64,000 nucleotides of DNA, taken from contig NZ_JACHDZ010000005.1 in the NCBI RefSeq assembly GCF_014201375.1, positions 124,001 to 188,000 on the forward strand. The letters run 5' to 3'. The notes under the pieces are model-generated. The model was not told the DNA's origin. It saw only the letters and a list, made by a program, of their open reading frames with translations, and searched no databases. The number at the start of each line of letters is the position of its first letter. The stretch's first letter is position 1. Of this stretch, positions 18,633-27,184 are shown one piece after another. The stretch comes from Tunturiibacter empetritectus (GTDB lineage: Bacteria > Acidobacteriota > Terriglobia > Terriglobales > Acidobacteriaceae). The translations under genes were made by a program, and so were the position numbers.

Positions 18633-18746
18633 GACCAACGGGAGGACCGTGCGAAGCGGTACACAAGTCACGAAGTGACCGCCGAATCGACAACAGGTCT
18701 TCGTCGCCGGGGTAACTGAGCGCAGCAGGCCCGTCCGGCAGGACAG
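18633..18746. repeat. Intergenic three-hairpin repeat, family B, copy 3
   Basis: Begins GACCAACGGGAG, then CGAAGCGGTACACAA, hairpin GTCACGAAGTGAC, a longer middle insert that still ends in a stem around GCGCA, and the hairpin GTCCGGCAGGAC. Same order and flanks as the copies at 5680 and 12516. Confidence 0.75.
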
Positions 18747-18804
18747 CGTCTTGCAGGTCACGCTCCAGCGCAGCTAAATTACGTAGGAGAGTCTGGAGCG
18801 ATAA

Positions 18805-19239
18805 ATGAAAAAGGTTGTCCCGGTGGAATCTGCATCTGCGTACATCGATGCGAAGATCAACGAACTCGGCGACTGGCGCGGCAAGACGCTCGCGAAGGTG
18901 CGCGCCATCATCCACAAGGCAGACCCTGAGATCGTCGAAGAGTGGAAGTGGATGGGCACGCCCGTCTTCTCCCACAGCGGCATCGTCTGCACGGGAGAGA
19001 CGTACAAGAGCGTCGTCAAAATGACCTTTGCCAAAGGAGCTGCGTTGCCGGATCCATCGGGTCTCTTCAACTCCAGCCTCGACGGAAATGTCCGGCGCGC
19101 CATCGACCTCCACGAAGGCGACAAGCTCGACGAGGCGGCCTTGAAGGATCTCATTCGCGCCGCCGTAGCCCTCAATCTCGATCTTAAAGCCGCCAAAGCC
19201 AAGCCCAAACCGAAGCCCAAGCCAGCGAGCAACAAGTAG
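18805..19239 (+). CDS. DUF1801 domain protein (YdhG-like)
   Basis: 144 residues. The domain starts at AYIDAKINELGDWRGKTL and contains VEEWKWMGTPVFSH, the family's conserved Trp-Lys region. The fold is that of frataxin-like YdhG/DUF1801 proteins, which have been proposed as intracellular iron chaperones; this is not proven. The C-terminus is a Lys/Pro/Ala tail (KPKPKPKP). Ribosome-binding site TAGGAGAG. Probably monocistronic. Confidence 0.85.
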   Translation: MKKVVPVESASAYIDAKINELGDWRGKTLAKVRAIIHKADPEIVEEWKWMGTPVFSHSGIVCTGETYKSVVKMTFAKGAALPDPSGLFNSSLDGNVRRAIDLHEGDKLDEAALKDLIRAAVALNLDLKAAKAKPKPKPKPASNK

Positions 19240-19299
19240 CTCGACTAATCTCGTGGCACCGGCGAAACCATCACTCATTACTTTTGAGAGGAGTAGACG

Positions 19300-20211
19300 A
19301 TGCGTGTATTCGTTGCAGGAGCGAGCGGAGCGATCGGTGAACCTTTGATCGCGGAGCTACTAAAGCAGGGACATTCCGTAGTAGGCATGACAACGAGCGC
19401 GACGCGAGCGAAGAACTTGGAGGCTCAGGGGGCCGAGGCCGTTCTCGTTGACGCGTTCGATGCCGTGGCGCTGGAAACGGCGCTGCGACGTTCAAAGGCG
19501 GAAGCGGTAATCGACGAACTAACGTCGCTGCCCAAAGAACAAAGTGATATGCCTAAGTATGCGGCTGGCGACAGAAAGCTAAGGATTGAGGGTGGTGGAA
19601 ATCTCTTTCGTGCGGCGCTTGCGAGCGGTGTGCGGCGATATCTACAGCAGGCGAGCGGGTTCTTTTTGAAGGCGGCCGAAGGGACGCTGGCGGATGAGTC
19701 CTCTCCGCTGGATGTGAATGCAAGCCCAGCAGTAGCGGCGAGTGCGCGGACGTATACCGAACTGGAAGCGCGCCTCTTCAGTTCCAATGCAATTGAGGGG
19801 GTGGCGCTGCGTTATGGATTTTTTTACGGGCCGAAAACGTGGTATCACCCCGGCGAGGCGGCAGCAAACATGGCGATGAAGCAACAGAATCCCGTGGTCG
19901 GTAAGGGCGAGGGAGTGTCGTCCTTTGTCCATATCGACGATGCTGCTATTGGAACAGTCGCAGCGCTGGCGGCGGAGCCCGGTGTCTACAACTTCGTAGA
20001 CGATGACCCTTCACCTCAGTCCGTGTGGCTGCCGGCGTTTGCGAAGTTTGTAGGCGCTCCGCCACCTCCGCGCATGAGCGAAGCCGAGGTGAAGTCAATT
20101 GCTGGAGAAGATGTCGTTTATTACGCAACGAAATTGAGTGGCGCCTCCAATGCCAAGGCGAAGTGGGTTCTCGGATGGAAACCGCGAAGATTGCAGTGGC
20201 TGGAGGTTTAA
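19300..20211 (+). CDS. NAD(P)-dependent epimerase/dehydratase family protein (extended SDR)
   Basis: 303 residues with the nucleotide-binding motif VAGASGAIGEPLI at the N-terminus and the SDR mid-motif LQQASGFFLK. The usual catalytic YxxxK is replaced by TYTELEARLF, so it may be an atypical SDR that binds NAD(P)H without classical catalysis. The region HIDDAAIGTVAALA is typical of this subgroup. A good ribosome-binding site (GAGAGGAG) precedes the ATG. Substrate unknown. A 20-odd-base echo of the hydrolase 3' flank lies just upstream (about 19255-19282). Confidence 0.85.
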   Translation: MRVFVAGASGAIGEPLIAELLKQGHSVVGMTTSATRAKNLEAQGAEAVLVDAFDAVALETALRRSKAEAVIDELTSLPKEQSDMPKYAAGDRKLRIEGGGNLFRAALASGVRRYLQQASGFFLKAAEGTLADESSPLDVNASPAVAASARTYTELEARLFSSNAIEGVALRYGFFYGPKTWYHPGEAAANMAMKQQNPVVGKGEGVSSFVHIDDAAIGTVAALAAEPGVYNFVDDDPSPQSVWLPAFAKFVGAPPPPRMSEAEVKSIAGEDVVYYATKLSGASNAKAKWVLGWKPRRLQWLEV

Positions 20212-20380
20212 GTAACCGTGGCGAACGGCAGAGGAGGGTGCTCATATATTGTGTGATGACGTGGGACCAAGCACTCATTGATCCACGATTGATCCTGCTA
20301 CGGGTCTTCCAGCTGTATTGTCGGCATTAGGAAGTAACCCATTCTTTGCGGGTTACCTCCCGTACACACCCGCGAAACTA

Positions 20381-21415
20381 TCACCCAACACTCTTCGCCA
20401 GCAACTCCCGCACCGCCACCGCAACCTCCTCCACATGCGTCTCCAGCGCAAAGTGTCCCGTGTCCAGAAACTGCACCGTAGCACTCGGAATATCCCGCTT
20501 ATAAGCCTCAGCCCCCGGAGGAATAAAGAACGGATCGTTCTTCCCCCAGATCGCCAGCAACGGAGGCTTTGACGTCCTGAAGTACTCCTGAAACTTCGGA
20601 TACAGCTTCACGTTGTTCTGATAGTCCAGAAACAGATCCAGCTGAATGTCGGTATTGCCCGGCCGATTCACCAGCGCATAGTCCAGCCAGTACCCCTCGG
20701 GCTTTACCGCCTCCGGACTCTTCACCCCATGCACATACTGAAACTTGATTCCCTCAAAGCTCACCGCAGCCTTGCGCACCTCCTCGCGATTCGCCGCCGA
20801 AGGATCGCTCCAGTACTTGCGAATAGGCCCCCACGCATCGCCAAGCCCCTCTTCATAAGCATTCCCATTCTGCGAGACGATCGCCGTCACCCGCTCCGGA
20901 CGAGCCATCGCCATACGAAACCCAGTCGGCGCGCCATAGTCGAACACATACAGCGCATACCGCTTCAGATGCAGCGCATCGGTAAAGGCCAGCATCGTCT
21001 TCGCCAGCGCATCGAAGCTGTACCTGTACTGCCGCGCCTCCGGCACCTCGGTAAATCCAAACCCCGGAAGATCCGGCGCAATCACCCGATACTTATCCGC
21101 CAGCCGCGGAATCAACTCGCGATACTGAAACGAAGAAGCAGGGAAGCCGTGCAACAGCAGCACCACCGGCGCACCCGCCGGCCCAGCCTCACGATAGAAC
21201 ACACTCACCCCATCAGCCTCAACGCGGTGAACGGTAGTCAGCGGAACTCCTGAACCTGTCGCTCCTGAACCAGATACTCCTGAACTAGTAGACATACTCT
21301 CTCCTCTCCCGAAACTCCGGGTCTCTTCCAACCAACCTTGTGAAAGGGCAGCAGGAGCAGCACTCGCCACAGCAAGCAGACTCCCGCCTCCCGCCAAAAA
21401 GCTTCGACGATCCAT
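20381..21415 (-). CDS. Alpha/beta hydrolase (haloalkane dehalogenase / epoxide hydrolase-like), exported
   Basis: 344 residues. The N-terminus MDRRSFLAGGGSLLAVASAA looks like a Tat-type signal with RRSFLAG. A Ser/Gly linker (residues ~43-56) is encoded by a 15-bp tandem repeat. The catalytic core has the oxyanion motif LLLHGFPASSFQYR, a nucleophile Asp at ~159 (VFDYGAPTG), acid Asp near 294 (GKNDPFF) and His near 321 (DTGHFALE). Asp as nucleophile places it with dehalogenases and epoxide hydrolases rather than esterases. It is divergent from the CGNR gene; a truncated copy of its 3' end lies at 15898-16038. Confidence 0.88.
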   Translation of the reverse strand: MDRRSFLAGGGSLLAVASAAPAALSQGWLEETRSFGRGESMSTSSGVSGSGATGSGVPLTTVHRVEADGVSVFYREAGPAGAPVVLLLHGFPASSFQYRELIPRLADKYRVIAPDLPGFGFTEVPEARQYRYSFDALAKTMLAFTDALHLKRYALYVFDYGAPTGFRMAMARPERVTAIVSQNGNAYEEGLGDAWGPIRKYWSDPSAANREEVRKAAVSFEGIKFQYVHGVKSPEAVKPEGYWLDYALVNRPGNTDIQLDLFLDYQNNVKLYPKFQEYFRTSKPPLLAIWGKNDPFFIPPGAEAYKRDIPSATVQFLDTGHFALETHVEEVAVAVRELLAKSVG

Positions 21416-21440
21416 TCATGCTCCACGCAACTCAAATGTG

Positions 21441-21517
21441 TGAAACCAGTGAAAACAGCATTCAACAGTTACAAGTAAGATGTAACCCAGCAGGATAGGT
21501 TTCACGAGTTACAATAA
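21441..21517. promoter_or_regulatory. Divergent control region with two inverted repeats
   Basis: Between the leftward hydrolase and rightward CGNR gene, GTTACA (21468-21473) and TGTAAC (21481-21486) form an inverted repeat with a 7-bp spacer. Enclosing it are TGAAACC (21441-21447) and GGTTTCA (21498-21504). A further GTTACAAT follows at about 21508. The likely ligand is the CGNR protein encoded next to it, which is inference. Confidence 0.4.
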
Positions 21518-21537
21518 AAACAGAAGAAAAATCCCCC

Positions 21538-22134
21538 ATGCCGACACCCGCCAAACTCCCTCCCTCCATCGAGCCACCAAAGGTAGGGGATCATCCTGCG
21601 CTCGACCTCCTGAACACCGTGTTCCTTCTCAACGGCACCATCGTAGACTCCCTCCAGACCGATCAGGATGTACTTCAGTGGCTCGCCGGCGCTGGCTGGC
21701 CAGTCGAGCACGACCGCGCAGGATCAAAGCCCGGCGCCCTCCTGCGCAGTGCCCGGACCCTCCGCGAAGCAATCCGCCGAATCGTTGAAGCCAGAAAGGC
21801 AGGTAAGCGCACCGACCCTGCTCCCATCAACGCCTTGCTCGCTCAATCGCAGAGTCACCTCAAGCTATCGTCCACCAAGGGTGGAACCCTCCACCTCGAA
21901 CGTCAGTGGAGACAACGCACCCCCGAAGAGATCCTCGCCCCCATCGCCGAAGCCGCCGCCGAGCTCCTCGCCACCGGCGACTTCAACCTAGTCCGTCACT
22001 GCGAAGCCCCCGAGTGCGTCCTATGGTTCTACGACCGGACCCGCTCCCACCATCGCCGCTGGTGCAGCATGGCCACCTGCGGCAACCGCAACAAGGTAGC
22101 CGCCTTCCGCCACCGCCACCAAGCCACCACCTAG
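21538..22134 (+). CDS. CGNR zinc-finger / ABATE domain protein
   Basis: 198 residues. The N-terminal ~135 form the ABATE-like domain (PALDLLNTVFLLNG, typical of stress-responsive regulators). The C-terminal zinc finger has its ligands in CEAPECVLWFYD and CSMATCGNRNKV, including the diagnostic Cys-Gly-Asn-Arg. Such proteins are thought to bind DNA and control adjacent genes. Its position opposite the hydrolase, with dyad repeats between, fits that role. A low-complexity tandem repeat starts right after its stop codon. Confidence 0.88.
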   Translation: MPTPAKLPPSIEPPKVGDHPALDLLNTVFLLNGTIVDSLQTDQDVLQWLAGAGWPVEHDRAGSKPGALLRSARTLREAIRRIVEARKAGKRTDPAPINALLAQSQSHLKLSSTKGGTLHLERQWRQRTPEEILAPIAEAAAELLATGDFNLVRHCEAPECVLWFYDRTRSHHRRWCSMATCGNRNKVAAFRHRHQATT

Positions 22135-22159
22135 CGACCACGAACCCGCCACAACCTAC

Positions 22160-22250
22160 CACAACCCACAACGAACCCACCACCAAGCCACCACAACTCA
22201 CCACCAAGCCACCACAACTCACCACCAAGCCACCACGTCGCGACCACAAC
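22160..22250. repeat. Low-complexity tandem repeat (21-bp unit)
   Basis: ACCACCAAGCCACCACAACTC is repeated nearly three times, within a longer stretch of CCACAACC-type sequence. It lies directly downstream of the CGNR stop codon and is open on the plus strand as Pro/Thr-rich nonsense. Probably generated by slippage. Confidence 0.7.
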
Positions 22251-22346
22251 CCACCAATTGTTTTTGTCATCCCGCAGGGATCTGCTGTTCCTCACCTCCG
22301 CGTAGTCGAACGGGAGGAATTTGCTTGTTGCTCACCCACCAGCAAC

Positions 22347-22470
22347 ATCGTCATTTCGACCGAAGCGGACCACAGTCTCATCGTGGTCCGCGCAGTGGAG
22401 AAACCCCCGCATTTGCATTTTGCCGTTGTTGTTGCTGTTGCTGTCATCCTGAGCGAAGCGAAGGATCCCG
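22347..22470. repeat. Intergenic hairpin repeat, family A, copy 2, plus GAGCGAAGCGAAGG element
   Basis: Shares sequence blocks with 3266-3337. Its stem GCGGACCAC pairs perfectly with 22383-22391 around the loop AGTCTCATC. It is followed by a TTG/CTG microsatellite (22421-22441) and the element GTCATCCTGAGCGAAGCGAAGG (22443-22464), a motif I know as frequent between acidobacterial genes. Confidence 0.7.
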
Positions 22471-22882
22471 ATACATCCCACTCACCTATGCCGCAGGAAC
22501 CTTTCAACCGGAATTCAGCCTTTGAACTTGCCCACCATTTATTGCCGTTAAGGCTCTTGCCGCTGATGCGCTCGTTCTCCCTCCAACGAATCGCCACAAA
22601 CCCCAACAAAAACCCATGTCAAGCCCCACCCAGGCCTAAAACCTCTATCCAAACAACATCCCCGTGGCGTATCAGATAAACCACCGGACTATACTTAAGG
22701 AAGAGCAGAAAAAAGATAACACAAGACTTCAACAAACAGCTGCATATCGCCCCATAACTAATTGATTACAAATATTTTGTAAACAACTAACACGCAATCA
22801 ATATTTTACAGACAGCTACCCCGCGCAAACAACTAAAAACAAACAACTTCCCTGCAAGATACTACAGGGGGAGGGGGCCACA
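22471..22882. other. AT-rich gap, no gene seen
   Basis: The stretch from about 22680 to 22860 is markedly A/T-rich (runs such as ACAAATATTTTGTAAACAAC), unlike the surrounding GC-rich genes. No convincing coding frame or terminator was found. Confidence 0.4.
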
Positions 22883-23386
22883 CTATCTGGGCCGTGGAAT
22901 TGTAAGATCAAGATCCCCAGCAGTCATCTGCTTCGTCAGCAAAATAATCTGCCCAACATGTTGCTGCACATGCCCCACCACCTGGTAGATCGCCTCCATC
23001 ACACTCACATCGCGCCCCTGCGGACTAATCCTCTCCGACAGCCGCCCCGCCGGCACCCCCGCAATCACACCCTTCGCCTCCGCCATCGTCGACTGGAACA
23101 GAGCAATCAACTCCTCCGGACTCATCCCACCCTCCGCACTAAACTCCGCATCCCGAACCCTGACATCGGCCGCCCCACCCACCCCATGCATCACCCACTG
23201 CCGCGCATTCCCGCAAAGATGGAGCACAAGATTTCCCACAGCATTCTCATGGGCCCCCTGCCGCTGCCAAACCTGATCGTAGGTCAGCTTCTTCAGGCAA
23301 GCTACCAGGCACTCGCACATCATCTCCAACCGGCGACACGAAACATCAAGAAAATCCACAGCAACAGCATCAAGGGTCGTAGTCAT
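22883..23386 (-). CDS. DinB-like / DUF1572 family protein
   Basis: 167 residues, a four-helix bundle of the DinB superfamily. Candidate metal-binding His residues lie in HENAVGNLVLHLCGN (helix 2) and HVQQHVGQIILL (helix 4), the spacing typical for this family. DinB-like proteins often act as bacillithiol or other thiol transferases, but most members have no assigned reaction. Start ATG at 23386. Monocistronic, just upstream of the tRNA-Gln gene on the opposite strand. Confidence 0.85.
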   Translation of the reverse strand: MTTTLDAVAVDFLDVSCRRLEMMCECLVACLKKLTYDQVWQRQGAHENAVGNLVLHLCGNARQWVMHGVGGAADVRVRDAEFSAEGGMSPEELIALFQSTMAEAKGVIAGVPAGRLSERISPQGRDVSVMEAIYQVVGHVQQHVGQIILLTKQMTAGDLDLTIPRPR

Positions 23387-23522
23387 CCCAGCATTCTAAC
23401 CCGCCCCAGAGCGTCTAGATCCGTTGAGCCGTTGACCTTATCTCCCTCACCTCGTACACTCATACAAGGCAGTCAGCGAGCACCCTGTTCGCGACGCAAA
23501 AGCGCACCCACGCCAAGCACGT

Positions 23523-23596
23523 TGCCCCCTAGTTCAATGGTAGAACAGTCGGCTCTGAACCGATCAATCGGGGTTCGAATCCCTGGGGGGCAACCA
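23523..23596 (+). tRNA. tRNA-Gln (anticodon CUG), CCA encoded
   Basis: Full cloverleaf: acceptor stem TGCCCCC (23523-23529) with GGGGGCA (23586-23592); D stem GTTC/GAAC; anticodon stem 23548-23552 with 23560-23564 and loop CTCTGAA, giving anticodon CUG; T stem CGGGG/CCCTG with loop TTCGAAT. The discriminator A is followed by an encoded CCA. An integrase gene begins about 200 bp downstream, so the tRNA 3' end is the likely attachment site. Confidence 0.97.
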
Positions 23597-23800
23597 AAAC
23601 ACTCAAAACCTGAACTTCCTCGCACCTCCCCGAACATCCTCGCACGCGAGGATGTTCTTGTTTTACAGCAACTTACACGAAAATAACGTGCGAGAGAGTG
23701 CGAAGGCGTCCGAGTGCAGCCAGACTTTTCTGTGGGGAAAGATGTGGGGTAGGATGAGGCAAAGTGTGGGGAAAGAAAATCCCCGCTCTGGAGGTCCGCC

Positions 23801-25027
23801 GTGGCACTGACGATCGAGGAAATCGAGAATGCAAAGCCGAAAGACAAGAAATACAAGCTGGCCGATGGGGGTGGGCTGTGTCTTCTCATCCAGCCTTGGG
23901 GTGGGAAGTTCTGGCTTTGGCGCTATCGCTTCGATGGCACCGAGAAGAACATGACATTTGGGGAGTACCCGCTCATCGGTCCCAAGGACGCCCGCGAGCT
24001 TCACTTCGCTGCGAAGAAGCTACTGGCATCCGGCATCAATCCAATGGCCGAACGCAAGGCTGAGGCCGAAGCGAAGCAGCAGGAAGTCAAAGTGCTTCAG
24101 CGTGAGGCTGACAACAGCTTTGAAAAGGTCGCCCGAAAATGGTGGGCATGGTGATCCATCGGCAAGTCGCCCAGGCACGCAGAGACCCTGATGAATCGGC
24201 TTGAGGCTGATGTCTTCCCCGTCATCGGTCATTTGTCCATTGATGCCGTCCAAACGGGCCATATTCGGGACATCATGCTGACGATTGAGACACGCGGCGC
24301 GAGCGATGTCGCCAAAAGAGCCCATCAGTCCATCGGGCAGATTTTCCGCTTCGCCATCGCGCGTGAACTTGCGAGCCGGAACCCTGCGGCTGACTTCAAG
24401 CCGCGGGACGTGTTGGCAGCGACGGAATCAGAGAACTTCGCCCGTGTGGACGAAAAGGATTTGCCCGAGTTGCTGGCGAAGATGGACGACTACAACGGAG
24501 ACGCTCTCACACGCTTTGGACTCAAGCTGCTGGCGTACTGTTTCCCACGCACCAGCGAACTGATCGAAGCGCCATGGACCGAGTTCGACTTCGACAGAGC
24601 GCGATGGGAAATTCCGCCGGAGCGCATGAAGATGAAGACCCCTCACATCGTCCCATTGTCACGCCAAGCTGTGGAAGTGCTTCGAGCGCTTAGGCTGCTC
24701 ACCGGCAATGGCAAATTGGTATTCCCGGGAGCCAAGGACAAGAAGAGGCCCATGAGCAACAACACTCTCTTGTATGCGCTCTACAGACTTGGATATGAGG
24801 GCCGCATGACGGGACACGGATTCCGTGGACTAGCTTCGACCATCCTCAATGAGAATGACTTTGACGATGAGCATGTAGATTTGCAACTTGCCCACATGAA
24901 GCGGAACAAGGTGTCTGCTGCCTACAATCATGCGAAGTATTTGAAGCAGCGCACTGAAATGATGCAGTGGTGGGCGGACTATCTGGATACACAGCTTGCT
25001 AAAGGGAGGCGGGCGCTAGCGGCCTAA
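23801..25027 (+). pseudogene. P4-type tyrosine integrase with an in-frame stop
   Basis: GTG start at 23801 after GGAGG. The first part (117 codons) has the DUF4102 arm domain with KLADGGGLCLLIQPWG. A TGA at 24152-24154 interrupts the frame after FEKVARKWWAW; reading on in the same frame gives SIGKSPRHAETLMNRLEADV, the normal core-binding start, and the catalytic domain to 25027. The catalytic residues are intact: Arg in CFPRTSELI, HGFRGLAST and Tyr in AAYNHAKYL. One TGG-to-TGA change would explain the break. An internal start at 24191 would give a core-only protein that probably cannot bind arm sites. Confidence 0.9.
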
Positions 25028-25374
25028 GCATATTTCTTCGAAGATGCCCAAGCGTCCCCAAGCCCGCGTCGCGGCATCCTTCTGCTTAGCTGTGAAACCG
25101 CTGATCTCGATGTCGAGATTCGCTCGGCAGCCCACTCCTTGACTTCCGATCTTACCCACGCGACAGTGCGCGGTCCTAGCCGGACGGGTGCCGGAAAACT
25201 ATTCGCACGGATCAGTGCATAGAGGCTAGACTTCGACAGACCGGTGACCAATTTCACGTCTGGTAGACGCAGGAAACTGACCTCTTCCAGAGCATTTGGC
25301 AGCGCAGATCGTCCAGCGTCCGTTTCCACTCGCCCGGACGGCTTCTTCGATGGGAGATTGTGATTGGACAGCAA
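25024..25374 (-). CDS. AlpA-family DNA-binding protein (excisionase-like)
   Basis: 116 residues from a TTG at 25374, preceded by the strong ribosome-binding site CGGAGG. The AlpA/MerR-like helix-turn-helix lies at residues ~33-85: FLRLPDVKLVTGLSKSSLY, then FPAPVRLGPRTVAWVRSEV. AlpA proteins commonly regulate P4-type integrases and help excision. It converges on the integrase and overlaps its last four bases. Confidence 0.85.
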   Translation of the reverse strand: MLSNHNLPSKKPSGRVETDAGRSALPNALEEVSFLRLPDVKLVTGLSKSSLYALIRANSFPAPVRLGPRTVAWVRSEVKEWAAERISTSRSAVSQLSRRMPRRGLGDAWASSKKYA

Positions 25375-25637
25375 GGGAACCTCCGGGGGGATTACGAATG
25401 ACCTTGGATGATACTGCCCGCCCTACGCGCCACCGTCCAATACTTTGTTGCGATGGATGGCGATGCTTAAACGAGATGGGGGTTTTCTGCGTCTTACTAT
25501 TTGCAGAGTCGTCGGGTTGCCTTGAGTCACGCAACTTTTGTTTACCAATTTGGTTCCAATTGAAGTGAAAGAAGTTACGGGATGGAAGTCCTTTAACGAC
25601 AGCACCACCGCTTACTAGAGTTCCGGGGGCATGTCCA

Positions 25638-25862
25638 TTGAGTGTCTACGATCACCTTGAGTTCAAACACCTGAAGAGCATTGTCGCAATCGCGGAAGCG
25701 GGAACAATCACCGCAGCTGCGACGCGCATTGCGTTAGCTCAGTCCGCTCTTAACCGGCAGATCAACGAGCTAGAAGACGCCCTCCACATCCAAATATTTG
25801 AGCGGGATCGTGGCGGAATGACCCTCACTCCCGCCGGCGATATCAGCAAAGCCTCTGCTGTC
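25638..25862 (+). pseudogene. N-terminal fragment of a LysR-type regulator
   Basis: From a TTG at 25638, ~70 residues form the LysR winged helix (FKHLKSIVAIAEAGTITAAA, LNRQINELEDALHIQIFERD) up to MTLTPAGD. The effector domain is missing; the frame runs straight on into the next gene. This points to recombination inside a lysR gene. Confidence 0.75.
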
Positions 25863-25922
25863 GAGGTCGCAAGACCTAACAGCGAAGCGCAAGCTCACCA
25901 ACCCCAATCGAAGGAGCAGACC

Positions 25923-26309
25923 ATGACAAATACCAAAGAACTAACCCCCGAAGAGCAAAGAAGGCAGTTCCAACAGGAAGCCCACCATCCTGCAACCGAC
26001 AAGGTGCAGACGCCCTCTGAAATCGACCAACGGCATTATGCACCGCTCCACAATGCGTTGCCGAATGATGCCTCTGGTTACGAGTGGAAGCGGGAGACCG
26101 GCGATATCCAGAGCTACCAGCACAACCAGACGGGCGGCTGGCTGCATATTGACCAGCAAAGTCAGTTCTACGACCGCCATGCCCAGCCCATTGCGAAGGA
26201 ACATGCTTTAGAACATGCTGGACACCTCACTCTTGCGGTCAGTGAAATCTCACAAGCTCAATCTATCGCTAAAGGCACTGTCGGCACCGACCAGGGGTTG
26301 AGCTTGTGA
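25923..26309 (+). CDS. Hypothetical protein of the integrative element, 128 aa
   Basis: ATG at 25923 with AAGGAG six bases upstream, which favours an independent start over a fusion with the LysR fragment in the same frame. The protein is Gln/His-rich, soluble, without Cys, and contains YEWKRETGDIQSYQHNQTGG followed by HIDQQSQFYDR. I do not recognise a family with certainty. A role in the mobile element is suggested only by its place before the AbiE-like pair. Confidence 0.6.
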   Translation: MTNTKELTPEEQRRQFQQEAHHPATDKVQTPSEIDQRHYAPLHNALPNDASGYEWKRETGDIQSYQHNQTGGWLHIDQQSQFYDRHAQPIAKEHALEHAGHLTLAVSEISQAQSIAKGTVGTDQGLSL

Positions 26310-26384
26310 TTCGGCGGCGGCCCCAACCACTCGAATGTCAGTTGGTAGAGAACAGCGGACTCATGGGTTTTCGGATAGAGGTAT

Positions 26385-26412
26385 GTCAAGTTTTTTCGCA
26401 AAAAAACTTGAC
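26385..26412. promoter_or_regulatory. Perfect inverted repeat upstream of the AbiE-like operon
   Basis: GTCAAGTTTTTT (26385-26396) is mirrored exactly by 26401-26412 with a 4-bp spacer. The right arm ends in TTGACA (26408-26413), which can serve as a -35 box. AbiEi antitoxins bind inverted repeats in their own promoter, so this is the probable autoregulatory operator. Confidence 0.75.
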
Positions 26413-26443
26413 AATATGGCGTAGGTGGGACAGAGTAAAGGAG

Positions 26444-27184
26444 ATGCCGAAGGCCGCCAAAACCCGCAGCACCGCCAGCTCTATCCGTCTGCAGATTGAA
26501 CGCGGTGGCGAGAAGTTGTGGCGTCACAATGACTTCCGGGATCAGCCTTTTCCCGCCGTTGCCCAGACGCTCTCACGTCTGACCCGCAACGGGACATTAG
26601 AACGTCTGAGCAAAGGGGTCTACTATCGTCCTCGCTTCACAGCCTTCGGGCAGAGCCGCCCCAGCCCCACGGCAATCAAGAAACTGGCTGAGGGAACCAA
26701 GACGATCTTCCCATCCGGCACCGCTGCCGCCAATCTGCTAGGTTTCAGCACGCAAACACCGCGCCGAAGTGAGTTGGCAACAAGCTCACTCAGTCTCCCA
26801 AGGAAACTCATCGGCGCCGAGACTCGCGTTCATGCACGGAGACCGGAGGCATGGAAGAGCCTGTCTGAGACTGAAGCAGCCCTCCTCGACTTTCTACGCA
26901 AGGGCGGTAGCACAAGCGAACTGTCTGCCGAACGCACCATTCAGAAGACGTTGGCCCTACTGGCAACGGATCGCCACATTGAACGACTGCTCAAGGTGGC
27001 TGATTCGGAGCCGCCACGGGTTCGCGCTCTCCTGGGCGCACTGGCGGAAGAGCTTGAACGAGATCCCGCAGCACGAGCACGTCTCCATGCCTCCTTGAAT
27101 CCGCTCTCCCGGTTCGACTTTGGACAATTCACATCCCTGTCGCACGCGCGCGAGTGGCAGGCCAAGGAAAGGCCAAAAACGTGA
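26444..27184 (+). CDS. AbiEi-like antitoxin (DUF6088 family)
   Basis: 246 residues from the ATG at 26444. The N-terminal winged helix carries LWRHNDF and VAQTLSRLTRNGTLERLSKGVYY, the operator-binding part of AbiEi/DUF6088 proteins. The remainder (FPSGTAAANLLGFSTQTP and later) is the antitoxin domain. In type IV AbiE systems this protein counters the nucleotidyltransferase toxin indirectly and represses the operon. It overlaps the toxin gene by four bases (GTGA). The start has GGAG directly abutting it, so a start a few codons on cannot be excluded. Confidence 0.85.
   Translation: MPKAAKTRSTASSIRLQIERGGEKLWRHNDFRDQPFPAVAQTLSRLTRNGTLERLSKGVYYRPRFTAFGQSRPSPTAIKKLAEGTKTIFPSGTAAANLLGFSTQTPRRSELATSSLSLPRKLIGAETRVHARRPEAWKSLSETEAALLDFLRKGGSTSELSAERTIQKTLALLATDRHIERLLKVADSEPPRVRALLGALAEELERDPAARARLHASLNPLSRFDFGQFTSLSHAREWQAKERPKT

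Noticed and set aside
22160..22250. CRISPR array
   Set aside because: The repeated units are contiguous, low-complexity CCA-rich tandem repeats without spacers; no cas genes are present.
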